This document shows positions 17,496 through 25,979 of a stretch of 64,000 nucleotides of DNA, piece after piece. This DNA comes from Rhizobium sp. LC145 (GTDB taxonomy: Bacteria; Pseudomonadota; Alphaproteobacteria; Rhizobiales; Rhizobiaceae), in assembly GCF_001005825.1 (NCBI RefSeq), contig NZ_LBHV01000002.1, forward strand, positions 682,001-746,000. The letters are read 5' to 3'. Position 1 is the stretch's first letter, and every line of letters starts with the position of its first letter. Below the pieces are notes generated by a model. The model was given only the letters and a program-made list of their open reading frames with translations. It made no database searches and was not told where the DNA came from. Made by a program: the position numbers and the translations under genes.

Positions 17496-18689
17496 CTAGA
17501 ATGAGGTTTGTACCTGCAACCCAAGATGTGAGGCGGTCAAGTGCGCGATCGCGGCAAAGGGAATAATGCCTAGCGATTGTCCAATTATTCCTGGACCGGT
17601 TGCCAGCACAGGTACACGCTCGCGGGTGTGATCGGTTCCCGCCCAAGTCGGGTCGTTGCCGTGATCGGCGGTGATGATCAACAGGTCTCCCTCACGCAGC
17701 CGCCTCGTCAGCTCCGGCAGGCGGGCGTCAAAAGTTTCGAGCGCGCGAGCATATCCGGAAACGTTGCGGCGGTGGCCCCACAAGCTGTCGAATTCGATGA
17801 AATTCGCAAAGACGAGATCGCCCGCGGCGGCTTTTTGGGTCCAGTCAAGAACATGGTCAAAAAGTGCCATATCGTCCTTGCCCTTGGAAACGTCGGTAAT
17901 GCTCTTCATCGCGAAGATATCGCCGATCTTTCCCACGGCATGGACCGCTCCGCCAGCTTCGACAACCCGGTCGCAGATCGTCCCGTCCGGGGGCGAAATG
18001 GCGAAATCCTTGCGGTTGGCGGTGCGGGTGAACCCGCCCGGTGCCTCACCGACAAAAGGCCGGGCGATGATGCGCCCGACGTTCAACGGATGAAAGATCT
18101 CGGCGGCGATGCGGCAGGTGTCCAGTAGCCGGTCGAGCCCGTAATGGGTCTCGTGCGCAGCGATCTGTACGACGCTGTCGGCCGACGTATAGACGATCGG
18201 CTTGCCGGTCGCGATATGCTCCAGACCGAAAGCATCGATGATCTCCGTGCCGGAGGCGTGATTGTTGGCAAGCGTGCCGGAAAGACCAGCCCGTGAAACC
18301 AGTTCCGCCATCGGTTTGGCCGGGAAAGCCGGAACGGTGCGCGGAAAATAATGCCAGTCACGTTCCACCGGAGCGCCCGCAAGCTCCCAATGGCCGGACT
18401 GGGTGTCCTTGCCAGCAGAGATTTCCTGAGCCGCGCCATAACGACCGGAGGCAACGGCCGAGAGACCCGGTGCAACCATACCCGACGCAAGAGTGATCGC
18501 CGCGCCCAGGCCAAGCGCATCCATGTGAGGCACCTTGAGCGGTCCGCTTCTGCCGGTCTCGGCGCGACCTTCGGCGCAAGCTTGCGCGATGTGCAAGAGA
18601 GTATTCGCCCCCTCATCGCCATAGTGAGAGGCATCGGGTGCGCCGCCGCAGCCGACGGAATCGAGAACGCACAGGAAGACGCGTGCCAT
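17496..18689 (-). CDS. deoB: Phosphopentomutase
   Basis: Interconverts ribose 1-phosphate (or deoxyribose 1-phosphate) and ribose 5-phosphate. The 397-residue length matches DeoB. Alkaline-phosphatase-fold metal sites are seen in [15 protein letters not shown] at the N-terminus, DTQSGHWE (phosphoacceptor Thr), ADHGNDPTW and [10 protein letters not shown]. It is the last gene of the minus-strand operon and receives ribose 1-phosphate from the nucleoside phosphorylase encoded upstream. This links the importer of that operon to nucleosides. Confidence 0.94.
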   Translation of the reverse strand: MARVFLCVLDSVGCGGAPDASHYGDEGANTLLHIAQACAEGRAETGRSGPLKVPHMDALGLGAAITLASGMVAPGLSAVASGRYGAAQEISAGKDTQSGHWELAGAPVERDWHYFPRTVPAFPAKPMAELVSRAGLSGTLANNHASGTEIIDAFGLEHIATGKPIVYTSADSVVQIAAHETHYGLDRLLDTCRIAAEIFHPLNVGRIIARPFVGEAPGGFTRTANRKDFAISPPDGTICDRVVEAGGAVHAVGKIGDIFAMKSITDVSKGKDDMALFDHVLDWTQKAAAGDLVFANFIEFDSLWGHRRNVSGYARALETFDARLPELTRRLREGDLLIITADHGNDPTWAGTDHTRERVPVLATGPGIIGQSLGIIPFAAIAHLTASHLGLQVQTSF

Positions 18690-18697
18690 GACCTATC

Positions 18698-19441
18698 TCA
18701 CGAAAGCTGAAACCGGCCGAGCGAACGCCGGCGGATCAACTCGATGACCTCGTAGAAAGCCCAGCCGATCAATGACAGCAGGATGACCATGCCGATGACA
18801 ACCGAAGTATCGCTGTTTTCCTGACCCGAAGACAGAAGATAGCCAATGCCTTGGTTGGCGCCGATCAGTTCGCCGATGACAGCGGCGGTCATGGCAAGCG
18901 TTGTGGCAACTGCCATGCCGGCGAGCACCGAAGGTAGCGCGGACGGCAGTTCGATATGGGCGAAGCGCTGCCATGAGCTGAGCTTCAGTACTGCTGCAAG
19001 GTCGCGGAAACTGCCCTCGCCGTAGCGCAGGCCCGTCACCATACCGGCCATAACCGGGAAGAAGGTAACGATTGCGATCAGTACGATCTTCGGCATCGGC
19101 CCAATGCCGAGCCACAGAAGCAGAAGCGGTGCAATCGCGATCTTCGGGGCAGTCTGCAGAAGCAGGATGAGCGGCGTGGCAAAGCGTTCGATGCGGGGGA
19201 AGCGCGCGAAGACAACACCGGCGACAATACCGGCGATGGTCCCGGACGCGAAGCCCGCGATGATCTCCGACAAGGTCACCCAGACATGCTGTGTAAGATC
19301 GGCGTTCTTGAACAGGAAAACGACGCGGTCGAACACTTCAATGGGGCCCGGCAAGAGATATGCCGGGACGTCGAAGATGAAGACGATCGCCGTCCAAAGG
19401 ACGAAGGTCGCGATCAGACCCGCTATGCCACGCAAGATCAT
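18698..19441 (-). CDS. ABC transporter permease, NitT/TauT type
   Basis: A 247-residue membrane protein with about six transmembrane stretches, the YLLPGPIEVFDRV N-terminal motif and an EAA-type loop (GSFRDLAAVLKLSSWQRFAHIELPSALPSVL). It ends 8 bases before deoB and starts 3 bases after the binding protein stop. A second permease of the same type (21234-21998) lies in the same operon, so the importer may be a heterodimeric channel. Confidence 0.9.
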   Translation of the reverse strand: MILRGIAGLIATFVLWTAIVFIFDVPAYLLPGPIEVFDRVVFLFKNADLTQHVWVTLSEIIAGFASGTIAGIVAGVVFARFPRIERFATPLILLLQTAPKIAIAPLLLLWLGIGPMPKIVLIAIVTFFPVMAGMVTGLRYGEGSFRDLAAVLKLSSWQRFAHIELPSALPSVLAGMAVATTLAMTAAVIGELIGANQGIGYLLSSGQENSDTSVVIGMVILLSLIGWAFYEVIELIRRRSLGRFQLS

Positions 19442-19444
19442 GAT

Positions 19445-20449
19445 TTATTGACCTATCGTGGACGGGTCGACGACGAAGTCCGCAGCCTGCGGCGCGGCGT
19501 CGATCACCTTGTACTGCGCCAGAATATCGGCATTCTTCTGCCAACCGGCGATATCCGCAGCACCGAGGCCCTTCTCCCTGGTCAAAGCACTCTGCCAAAC
19601 GGAGGGTACGAAAGTCTGCTCGAAGGCGGTGGTGAGGATCGACTTCTGGTCCTTCGGCCAGGTCGGAGCATAATTCTCGAGCGCGATGTCCAACGCTTCG
19701 GACACGTGGCCGTCGATAACCCACTCATAGGACTGGGTTATGGCGGTGGTGAAGCGCTTGACGACGTCGGCGTCTTCCGCAAGCTTGGCCTCGCTGGTGA
19801 CGACGACATTGCCGAAGGACGGCAGAAAGTCGTTCGACAGGATCATCGTGACCTTCGTGCCGTCGGCCTCGAGGTTGTACTTGCGCAATTCGGAGAAGAC
19901 GATCGCATCGACCTGATCGGCCTGCAGGGACTGGATGATCGCACCGGTGGCAACGACTTCGACATTGACGTCGTCGATCGTCAGGCCCGCCTGCTGCAAG
20001 CCAACCTGTAGTTGGAGATAATTCGGGCTAGCCAGGCTGGTAACGGCGACCTTCTTGCCCTTCAGGTCGGCATAGGTCTTGATGCCGCTCGATTCCTTGG
20101 CCAACAGCGCGCCGATCCCACGCTGGTAGGTCGTGTGAACCACCTTCACCGGCAGCCCGTTAGCGGCTGCGGCAACCACGGCGTCACCGTTCGGGAAACC
20201 GAAATCGACATTGCCGGCGGCAATGTTGGTCAGGATGTCGGCGGCTGCGGCATAGATGAATTCGACCTCGATGCCGTTCTTTTCAAAAATGCCCTGTTCG
20301 ACGCCGGCATAAAGCGGCGCGTAGAACGGCGCGGCGGCGCCGTCGATCTGCAGGATCACCTTGTCGGCTGCTTCGGCAGTCATGGCGTAGAACGGCGACA
20401 TCAGCAGAGCGGCAAGGCTTGCTGCCGTGGAAACGCGGAACTTGAACAT
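19445..20449 (-). CDS. SsuA/THI5-type ABC substrate-binding protein (nucleoside/pyrimidine candidate)
   Basis: A 334-residue periplasmic protein with signal peptide MFKFRVSTAASLAALL...AEA and the family opening ILQIDGAAAPFYAPLYAGVEQGIFEKNGIEVEF. I prefer ATG at 20449 with AGGGGA about 9 bases upstream; ATG at 20473 overlaps the phosphorylase stop and is possible. The family includes THI5-like proteins that bind pyrimidine compounds. Its position between a nucleoside phosphorylase and deoB makes a nucleoside or pyrimidine base the likely ligand. Confidence 0.87.
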   Translation of the reverse strand: MFKFRVSTAASLAALLMSPFYAMTAEAADKVILQIDGAAAPFYAPLYAGVEQGIFEKNGIEVEFIYAAAADILTNIAAGNVDFGFPNGDAVVAAAANGLPVKVVHTTYQRGIGALLAKESSGIKTYADLKGKKVAVTSLASPNYLQLQVGLQQAGLTIDDVNVEVVATGAIIQSLQADQVDAIVFSELRKYNLEADGTKVTMILSNDFLPSFGNVVVTSEAKLAEDADVVKRFTTAITQSYEWVIDGHVSEALDIALENYAPTWPKDQKSILTTAFEQTFVPSVWQSALTREKGLGAADIAGWQKNADILAQYKVIDAAPQAADFVVDPSTIGQ

Positions 20450-20469
20450 TGTTTTGATCCCCTGATTGT

Positions 20470-21237
20470 TCATTGTTTCGAGAAGGCACGTCCTGCAATG
20501 CGCAGGAGATTTCGTTGGGTGGCGTCGTAATCGTCGAGCCACTCATCCGTGGCGCGATTTCCGTGAATTCCAAGCAAGCAGCCGGTTTCGAGCCCGATGG
20601 CGCTCCCGACCGTCATGATGATCTCGCTTTCCATCTCCACGCCGATCGCGCCCTGAGCCTGGAAACGGCCGATGAACCCGGCGGCCAGATCCCGGCCGTC
20701 ATCGAGCGGACGATAACGGCGATCCTGGCCGAAATAATAGCTGTCCGTGGAGGCGACCATACCTGTACGGCAGGTAAGCCCGAGATCGGCCGCAGCATTG
20801 ACTAGTCCTGCCACGATCGCAGGCGAAGCCTTTGCGCCGCCGCCGGCTGCGCGATAGGTACGCGCCGTACCGGTATCGCCGATGGCGCGGTCGACGGCGA
20901 CGAACGATCCAGTCGCATAGCCCGCCACCAGCGCCGACATGCCGCCGATGCGAACAACGCGCTTTGCGCCGAGCATAGCAAGCTCGACCAGCGCTATCTC
21001 GGTCGATGGTCCACCAATGCCGGTGGAGCAGATCGTCAGCCGCTGTCCTTCGTACGTGCCGGTGATGATCGCGAATTCGCGCTTGCGGCCGAAATCCGTC
21101 ACATCCTCTAGCATATCGGCAAGCAGGCTCACGCGATCGGGATCGCCGGGCGTCAGGACGTTCTCGGCGATATCGCCCGGACCACAAGGCAGATGTGGTG
21201 GACGGCCGTTCTTCCAGGGGAACGCTGCGCTCGTCAC
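20470..21237 (-). CDS. Nucleoside phosphorylase, uridine phosphorylase-like
   Basis: A 255-residue member of the PNP/UDP family: GDPDRV phosphate loop, STGIGGPSTEIALVEL, the ribose-binding GVEMESEI and a preceding strand with RIGGMSALV. It starts at GTG 21237, which overlaps the stop of the upstream permease (GTGA). It cleaves a nucleoside with phosphate to a base and ribose 1-phosphate, which DeoB then isomerises. UDP-like length and motifs favour a pyrimidine nucleoside, but the exact base cannot be fixed by eye. Confidence 0.87.
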   Translation of the reverse strand: MTSAAFPWKNGRPPHLPCGPGDIAENVLTPGDPDRVSLLADMLEDVTDFGRKREFAIITGTYEGQRLTICSTGIGGPSTEIALVELAMLGAKRVVRIGGMSALVAGYATGSFVAVDRAIGDTGTARTYRAAGGGAKASPAIVAGLVNAAADLGLTCRTGMVASTDSYYFGQDRRYRPLDDGRDLAAGFIGRFQAQGAIGVEMESEIIMTVGSAIGLETGCLLGIHGNRATDEWLDDYDATQRNLLRIAGRAFSKQ

Positions 21238-21998
21238 CGCTTGGCTCCCTTCCACGAGAGAAGCCGGTTTTCCAGCAGGGTCAGGACGACATGCATGAGG
21301 AGACCGAGCACGGCCGTCAGCAGGACGGCGGCAAATAGAAGCGGCGTCTTGTAGGTCGCACCGGCAAAGGTCATCAGGTAGCCGAGGCCGAGCTTGCCGG
21401 CCATCCATTCGGCCAGAACCGCGCCGACCAGCGCCTGAACAGCACCGATCTTCAGGCCGACGAAGATTTCAGGCATGGCGGACGGCAGCTCGATCTGGCG
21501 GAAGCGCTGGATATTGCCCAAGCCGAGAAGCTTTGAAAGATCCTTCATCTTGGGATCGAGCGTGCGGAAGCCGGCCACCGCGCCGATGAAGACCGGAAAG
21601 AACACCAACGAAAAGATCAGGATGATCTTCGACAGGATGCCGAAGCCGAACCAAACGACGAAAAGTGGCGCCAGCGCGATCTTCGGTGCGGTCTGCAGGA
21701 TGACGAGGGGCCCGTCGAGCCAGATGGCAAGTTTCGGAAAGCGCGTCATCACATAGGCGAGCGCGATGCCGGCAACAAGGCCGAAAATCAGGCCCAGCAC
21801 GATGTTCTGCATGGTGAAGCCGAGATGCAGCCAGAGCTCGCCGCTCATGGCAATGCCCGCAAGCGCATTCCAGGTGCGCGCCGGCGACGGCAGAAGATAA
21901 GTCGGCATCGCCATCGGACCGGTGGCGAACCACCAGGCGCCGAGAAGCACGGCAAGCGCCAGCGCATAATCGATCCAAGCGGTGACGCGCTTGATCAT
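21234..21998 (-). CDS. ABC transporter permease, NitT/TauT type
   Basis: A 254-residue inner-membrane permease with six hydrophobic segments, PTYLLPSPARTWNAL near the N-terminus and the EAA-like loop KMKDLSKLLGLGNIQRFRQIELPSAMPEIF. It overlaps the ATPase stop upstream by one base and the phosphorylase GTG downstream by four. It pairs with the permease at 18698-19441 in the same importer. Confidence 0.9.
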   Translation of the reverse strand: MIKRVTAWIDYALALAVLLGAWWFATGPMAMPTYLLPSPARTWNALAGIAMSGELWLHLGFTMQNIVLGLIFGLVAGIALAYVMTRFPKLAIWLDGPLVILQTAPKIALAPLFVVWFGFGILSKIILIFSLVFFPVFIGAVAGFRTLDPKMKDLSKLLGLGNIQRFRQIELPSAMPEIFVGLKIGAVQALVGAVLAEWMAGKLGLGYLMTFAGATYKTPLLFAAVLLTAVLGLLMHVVLTLLENRLLSWKGAKR

Positions 21999-22762
21999 CA
22001 GTGCGTCCCCTCATCGGAACCGCCCGACGTACGCAGATCGCGGCGAAGCTGGGCAACGAGTGCGTGATAGGCCATATCGAGCTTGGTTTCCTCGCCGCGC
22101 GGACGGGCAAGATCGACGTCGTGAACGCATTTCAGCTTGCCGGGGCGTGCGGTCATCACCATGACGCGGTCTGCAAGATAGGCTGCCTCCTCGACGCTAT
22201 GGGTGACGAGCAGGATCGTCTTGCCGGTCGACTGCCAGATACGCAGCAGTTCGTCGTTGAGTGTGTCGCGGGTCAGAAGGTCGACGGCAGAGAAGGGCTC
22301 GTCCATTAGCAGGATCGGCGGATCGTCCGACAGCGAGCGGGCGATGGCCGCGCGCTGGCGCATACCGCCGGAAAGCTGGCGCGGCAAGGCCTTTTCGAAG
22401 CCGGCAAGGCCGACCATTTTGATCAGGTCGAGAGCAGTCCTATCGGCCTCGGCGCGGGATACGCCGGCGGTATCGAGCGGGAAGCGAACGTTTTCGAGGA
22501 CCGTCTTCCACGGCAGGAGCACCGGCTCCTGAAAGACGAAGCCGACGGGGCGCTTGCGGCCGGCGGTATCGAGCGTGATCGTGCCGCCGCTGGCATGGTC
22601 GAGACCGGAAATGAGTCGCAGAAGTGTCGACTTGCCACAGCCAGACGGACCGACGATCGATATGAATTCGCCTTCCTTGATGGTGATGGTCACCGGCTCC
22701 AATGCCGTTACCGTTCCGTGGTCAGCGACGAATGTCTTGTGAACACCCGCAATATCGATCAT
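21998..22762 (-). CDS. ABC transporter ATP-binding protein, NitT/TauT type
   Basis: A 254-residue ATPase with Walker A GPSGCGKST, Q-loop FQEPVLLPW, signature LSGGMRQRA, Walker B ILLMDEPFSAVD and H-loop LLVTHSVEEA. I start it at ATG 22762 (reverse strand), giving the normal family N-terminus MIDIAGVHKTF; an in-frame GTG about 18 bases upstream is possible. It is the first gene of the minus-strand nucleoside operon; an operator-like inverted repeat lies about 140 bases upstream. Confidence 0.9.
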   Translation of the reverse strand: MIDIAGVHKTFVADHGTVTALEPVTITIKEGEFISIVGPSGCGKSTLLRLISGLDHASGGTITLDTAGRKRPVGFVFQEPVLLPWKTVLENVRFPLDTAGVSRAEADRTALDLIKMVGLAGFEKALPRQLSGGMRQRAAIARSLSDDPPILLMDEPFSAVDLLTRDTLNDELLRIWQSTGKTILLVTHSVEEAAYLADRVMVMTARPGKLKCVHDVDLARPRGEETKLDMAYHALVAQLRRDLRTSGGSDEGTH

Positions 22763-22900
22763 CCGCTCAGACTGTGCCACCCAAAAACTCCGTACGTAAG
22801 AAACGGGAATGCAACGCGGTCTTGAAGGCTCCGCCTCTCGCACCACCAGTCTCCCCGGGAAGGCCGCAAGCTTTCACAAAATATCCGCCCACGCAACCGA

Positions 22901-22918
22901 ATTCTCAAAGTTGAGATT
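22901..22918. promoter_or_regulatory. Candidate XRE operator, copy A
   Basis: ATTCTCA-AAGT-TGAGATT, an inverted repeat (one mismatch in the outer bases), in the 184-base gap between the XRE gene's stop and the start of the importer ATPase. The same pattern with perfect arms recurs at 23941 on the other side of the XRE gene. Likely the site by which the XRE protein controls the nucleoside operon. Confidence 0.6.
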
Positions 22919-22946
22919 TGTGTCAAAAAAGAATACAACTGAAATT

Positions 22947-23852
22947 CTAATGTGAGGATCGGCCAGCCCCACGGTGTAAAACGTTCTCTTCGATGAAGTC
23001 CGCCGCCTGATCGCCCTTGAGGCTGCGGCGCCAGAGTTGGTCGGTCACGCTGCCGTAAAGCTGTACGGCTTCGGCCGCCGCGGTGATGGTGGCGACGCCG
23101 ACGCGGATATTGGCGAACGAGCCGAGCCGGAAGGGACTGACGGCGACCTGCGCACGGTCGGCCCGCTTGAACACCTGAAAACTCGCACCCGGCATGGAAT
23201 CGATCACGACGCCGATCTGCACGCCGATCGGCTGCTCGCGCAGCATGCGGACGATATTGCGGATTTCTTCATGTGCCGCCGCCTGCCGCTCCATCAGATC
23301 GACACCGGGCGGATTATGGGCACCGACGAAGCCGACGCGGCCGAAGTCTTCGAGCTCGGCAGCCGAAACGAGGCTGACGATACTAGGACTGCGACGGCGA
23401 AAGGTTTCCTTGCGCGTCTTGAGGATTTCAATCAACGCGCCGATTTCGCGAATGGCCACCGCGCGGTCTCTGACATCCTGCGGGATGCTCTCGTCAAGGA
23501 TCTTCGGCAGCAGTTCATCGTAGCGATCGGTGGTGAGCAGGTAGGAGATCGGCCCGAACATGACAGTGATCTGATCGACATCCTCTTCCATCTGCCGCAT
23601 GCGCTCGAAGAAGCTGATGGCCGACGCGATATATTCCACCCCGACGCCGAGCAGCGTCGGCAGCGAGACGCCTAAGAGATCGGCGATCTTGCCGAGCGTA
23701 TCGACCTTCGGCGGCTTGCCGGATTCGTAGCGGTAAATGGCCGCGCGCGAGACGCCAGCCTTAATTGCCAGCTCTTCCGGGGTGAGCCCCGCGCCCATAC
23801 GGAAAGCGCGGAGACGACGCCCAACATCCTCAGTGGAACTTACAAAGTCCAA
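22947..23852 (-). CDS. XRE-family transcriptional regulator with large C-terminal sensor region
   Basis: A 301-residue protein with an N-terminal HTH (about residues 8-65: LRAFRMGAGLTPEELAIKAGVSRAAIYRYESGK) and a long C-terminal region of unrecognised fold, probably a ligand sensor. It sits between the nucleoside-import operon (same strand, downstream) and the PyrK/PyrD/carbamoylase operon (divergent). Paired inverted repeats flank it. I infer that it coordinates both operons in response to a pyrimidine or its product. Confidence 0.85.
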   Translation of the reverse strand: MDFVSSTEDVGRRLRAFRMGAGLTPEELAIKAGVSRAAIYRYESGKPPKVDTLGKIADLLGVSLPTLLGVGVEYIASAISFFERMRQMEEDVDQITVMFGPISYLLTTDRYDELLPKILDESIPQDVRDRAVAIREIGALIEILKTRKETFRRRSPSIVSLVSAAELEDFGRVGFVGAHNPPGVDLMERQAAAHEEIRNIVRMLREQPIGVQIGVVIDSMPGASFQVFKRADRAQVAVSPFRLGSFANIRVGVATITAAAEAVQLYGSVTDQLWRRSLKGDQAADFIEENVLHRGAGRSSH

Positions 23853-23940
23853 GGCTCTTCCCCTGTTGGCTGACGATAAATCTTCGAATCCCTAAACAAA
23901 ACCGCGACAATTCGCAATGAAGATGTTGCTGGCGGCGAAA

Positions 23941-23958
23941 ATTCTCATTTTTGAGAAT
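23941..23958. promoter_or_regulatory. Candidate XRE operator, copy B
   Basis: Perfect inverted repeat ATTCTCA-TTTT-TGAGAAT, 89 bases upstream of the XRE start and 232 bases upstream of the chosen PyrK-like start. It lies directly before a TTGACA element at 23963, so a bound regulator could block or recruit polymerase. Spacing (7-4-7) equals copy A at 22901. Confidence 0.65.
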
Positions 23959-23962
23959 AATC

Positions 23963-23991
23963 TTGACAGTATCCATATTTTCAAAATAGGC
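23963..23991 (+). promoter_or_regulatory. Candidate promoter of the PyrK/PyrD operon
   Basis: TTGACA (23963-23968) with a 17-base gap to AATAGG (23986-23991). The -35 is perfect; the -10 is weak, as is common for alphaproteobacterial promoters. It lies 5 bases downstream of the candidate XRE operator. A start near 23998 would leave a ~190-base leader before the chosen reading frame. Confidence 0.4.
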
Positions 23992-24189
23992 TCTGTTTTT
24001 GAACGCAGGGAGAGCCCTATGACGTCCGATCGCCCTTTCGCCCGACGCTGACTTTCAGCAACCGGCCGCATGCGATGACGGACACGCGTTAGTCGTCGCC
24101 AGCCCTTTTCCAAGACCGACATGAGCCTCGCCTGGCGGCCAAACCGCTGCGGGGATCGCTTTTTTCATTTCTCTCTTCCGGAAACTCTC

Positions 24190-25044
24190 ATGCCAGCCAG
24201 TCCCTGTGTCGTTCCCGATACCACATCCGCCCCCCTCACTTTGGGGCGCCAGCGCTCCATCCATGAGGTTGAGGCACGCATCAAAAGCCATGACTGGGTC
24301 AACGGCCAGTACCGCCTGATAGTGCTTGCCGCGCCCGACACGGTACTTGATTGCCGACCGGGCCAATTTTTCCATCTTCTGTGCCCGCAGACGGATCGCT
24401 TCCAGCCCTATTTCCGCCGGCCGATGAGCATCTATTCCTATGATCGCGAAAAGGGCGAGCTTGCCTTTCTCTACAAGGTTGCAGGCGCCGGCACCAGCGC
24501 GATGGCCGAGTTGGAAACAGGCGACACGCTGAATATCGTCGGGCCAATCGGACAGGCTTTCGAAATCAAACCGGAATGGCAGCGCCCACTGCTTCTTGCC
24601 CGTGGCGTCGGGCTGGCAACGCTTGCGCCACTGGCCAGGGAATGCGCGAGCCTCGGTCGGTCGCTGACGGTGATCTGCAGCGCCCGGTCCCCAGAGCTTC
24701 TCATGTCGACCGAACTTTTTCGCCACTATGGCGCGGAGGTCATCACCGTCACCGATGCAGAGGGCAATTCCGGTGTCGAGAGCCTGACGGGTCTGATCGA
24801 GGGATTGATCGCAAGCCGCGGCATCGACGCCTTCTTCACGTGCGGCTCGGCCCGCCTGACGCGCATGCTGCAGGATATCGGCAGCCGCCACGGAATTGGC
24901 GGACAGGTGGCGCTGGAACAGCACATGGCCTGCGGCATTGGCATGTGCCATGCCTGCGTGTGGCCCTTCCGGCGCGCCGATGGCGCGGTCAACCTGCGCG
25001 TCTGCCGCGAGGGCCCGGTCTTCGATCTGCAGGAGGCAATGTGA
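24190..25044 (+). CDS. Dihydroorotate dehydrogenase electron-transfer subunit-like (PyrK) flavo-iron-sulfur reductase
   Basis: A 284-residue ferredoxin-reductase-type protein with the PyrK layout: FAD-binding barrel (RRPMSIYS at 77-83), NAD-binding domain (GVGLATLAPLA at 139-149) and a C-terminal [2Fe-2S] site C248-x4-C253-x2-C256-x15-C272. It would pass electrons between NAD(H) and the flavin of the PyrD-like subunit encoded next (ATGA overlap). I chose ATG 24190, with CCGGAA upstream, over ATG 24121, which has no visible ribosome site. PyrK partners are typical of Gram-positive bacteria and uncommon in proteobacterial pyrimidine synthesis, which suggests a special catabolic use here. Confidence 0.85.
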   Translation: MPASPCVVPDTTSAPLTLGRQRSIHEVEARIKSHDWVNGQYRLIVLAAPDTVLDCRPGQFFHLLCPQTDRFQPYFRRPMSIYSYDREKGELAFLYKVAGAGTSAMAELETGDTLNIVGPIGQAFEIKPEWQRPLLLARGVGLATLAPLARECASLGRSLTVICSARSPELLMSTELFRHYGAEVITVTDAEGNSGVESLTGLIEGLIASRGIDAFFTCGSARLTRMLQDIGSRHGIGGQVALEQHMACGIGMCHACVWPFRRADGAVNLRVCREGPVFDLQEAM

Positions 25045-25979
25045 TGGCCGACCTTTCCACCCGGGTCGGCGCGCTGACCCTGAAGAACCCGATCATGCCA
25101 GCGTCCGGCACATTTTCAGAGGAACTCGCCGACGTCTTCGACCTCGATTGCCTCGGCGCGCATGTGACGAAGACGATCACCCGCGAAAGGCGCTCCGGCA
25201 ATCCGGTCCCGCGCGTCTGCGAACTCAATGGCGCGATGCTGAATTCGATCGGCATTCCCAGCAAGGGCGCCGGCTGGTTCGTAAAGAACACCATCCCCTT
25301 CTATGCCGATTACGATGCGCCGCTGGTCATCAGCATCTCGGCCAGCACGGCGGACGACTTTGCCCGCTTTGCCGAAGAGGTGAGCGTGCCAGGCGTGGCG
25401 GCAATCGAGGTCAACATTTCCTGCCCGAATATCGAGGATCACGGGAAGGCTTTTGCCATGCGACCCGGCTCGACCGAGGACGTCATCAGGAAAATTCGCT
25501 CCGCCACAGACGTGCCGATCTGGGCAAAGCTGTCCCCCAATACCGGGGAAGTTGTGGAAGTGGCGCAGGCCTCAGAAACGGCAGGCGCCGACGCGCTGGT
25601 GACGGCGAACACGATGCTCGCCATGGCAATCGACAGCCGCAGCGGCGAAATCCGCCTCGGAAACGTCATGGGCGGGCTCTCCGGCCCTGCGCTGAAGCCG
25701 ATCACACTGCGCATGACCTATCAATGCGCAAAGGCCGTTGCCATTCCGGTGATCGGCTGCGGCGGCATTTCCACCATCGATGACGTCATCGAATACCTGA
25801 TGGCCGGCGCACGCGCCGTGCAGGTGGGCACCGCCACATTCATCAGCCCCAACACCATGCCGCGCCTTGTCGGCGAGCTGGACGCAACGCTTGCCGCCCG
25901 TGGGCTTGCCTCCGTCGAGGCATTGATCGGCACGGCGAGGCTCAGCGGCGAAACGACCACCCTTGCGGAGTATACCTGA
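25044..25979 (+). CDS. Class 1B dihydroorotate dehydrogenase-like flavoprotein (PyrD)
   Basis: A 311-residue FMN TIM-barrel. Class 1 features are the catalytic Cys C127 in VNISCPN, the lysine in HVTKTIT, the orotate-contacting loop MLNSIG, and NTMLAMAID plus NVMGGLSGPALKPI of class 1B. There is no added ferredoxin domain, so it is not a PreA/DPD-type dihydropyrimidine dehydrogenase by architecture. Conserved orotate contacts favour orotate/dihydroorotate, though uracil/dihydrouracil is an alternative because of the neighbouring nucleoside genes. With an NADH-linked partner subunit it could run in the reductive direction, as in the classical clostridial orotate fermentation. It overlaps the carbamoylase start by one base. 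Confidence 0.87.
   Translation: MADLSTRVGALTLKNPIMPASGTFSEELADVFDLDCLGAHVTKTITRERRSGNPVPRVCELNGAMLNSIGIPSKGAGWFVKNTIPFYADYDAPLVISISASTADDFARFAEEVSVPGVAAIEVNISCPNIEDHGKAFAMRPGSTEDVIRKIRSATDVPIWAKLSPNTGEVVEVAQASETAGADALVTANTMLAMAIDSRSGEIRLGNVMGGLSGPALKPITLRMTYQCAKAVAIPVIGCGGISTIDDVIEYLMAGARAVQVGTATFISPNTMPRLVGELDATLAARGLASVEALIGTARLSGETTTLAEYT

Noticed and set aside
25044-25979. Dihydropyrimidine dehydrogenase PreA/PreT pair instead of PyrD/PyrK
   Set aside because: The protein has no C-terminal ferredoxin domain, keeps the class 1 Cys and orotate loop, and its partner has the PyrK [2Fe-2S] layout rather than the PreT architecture. Activity on uracil is still not excluded.
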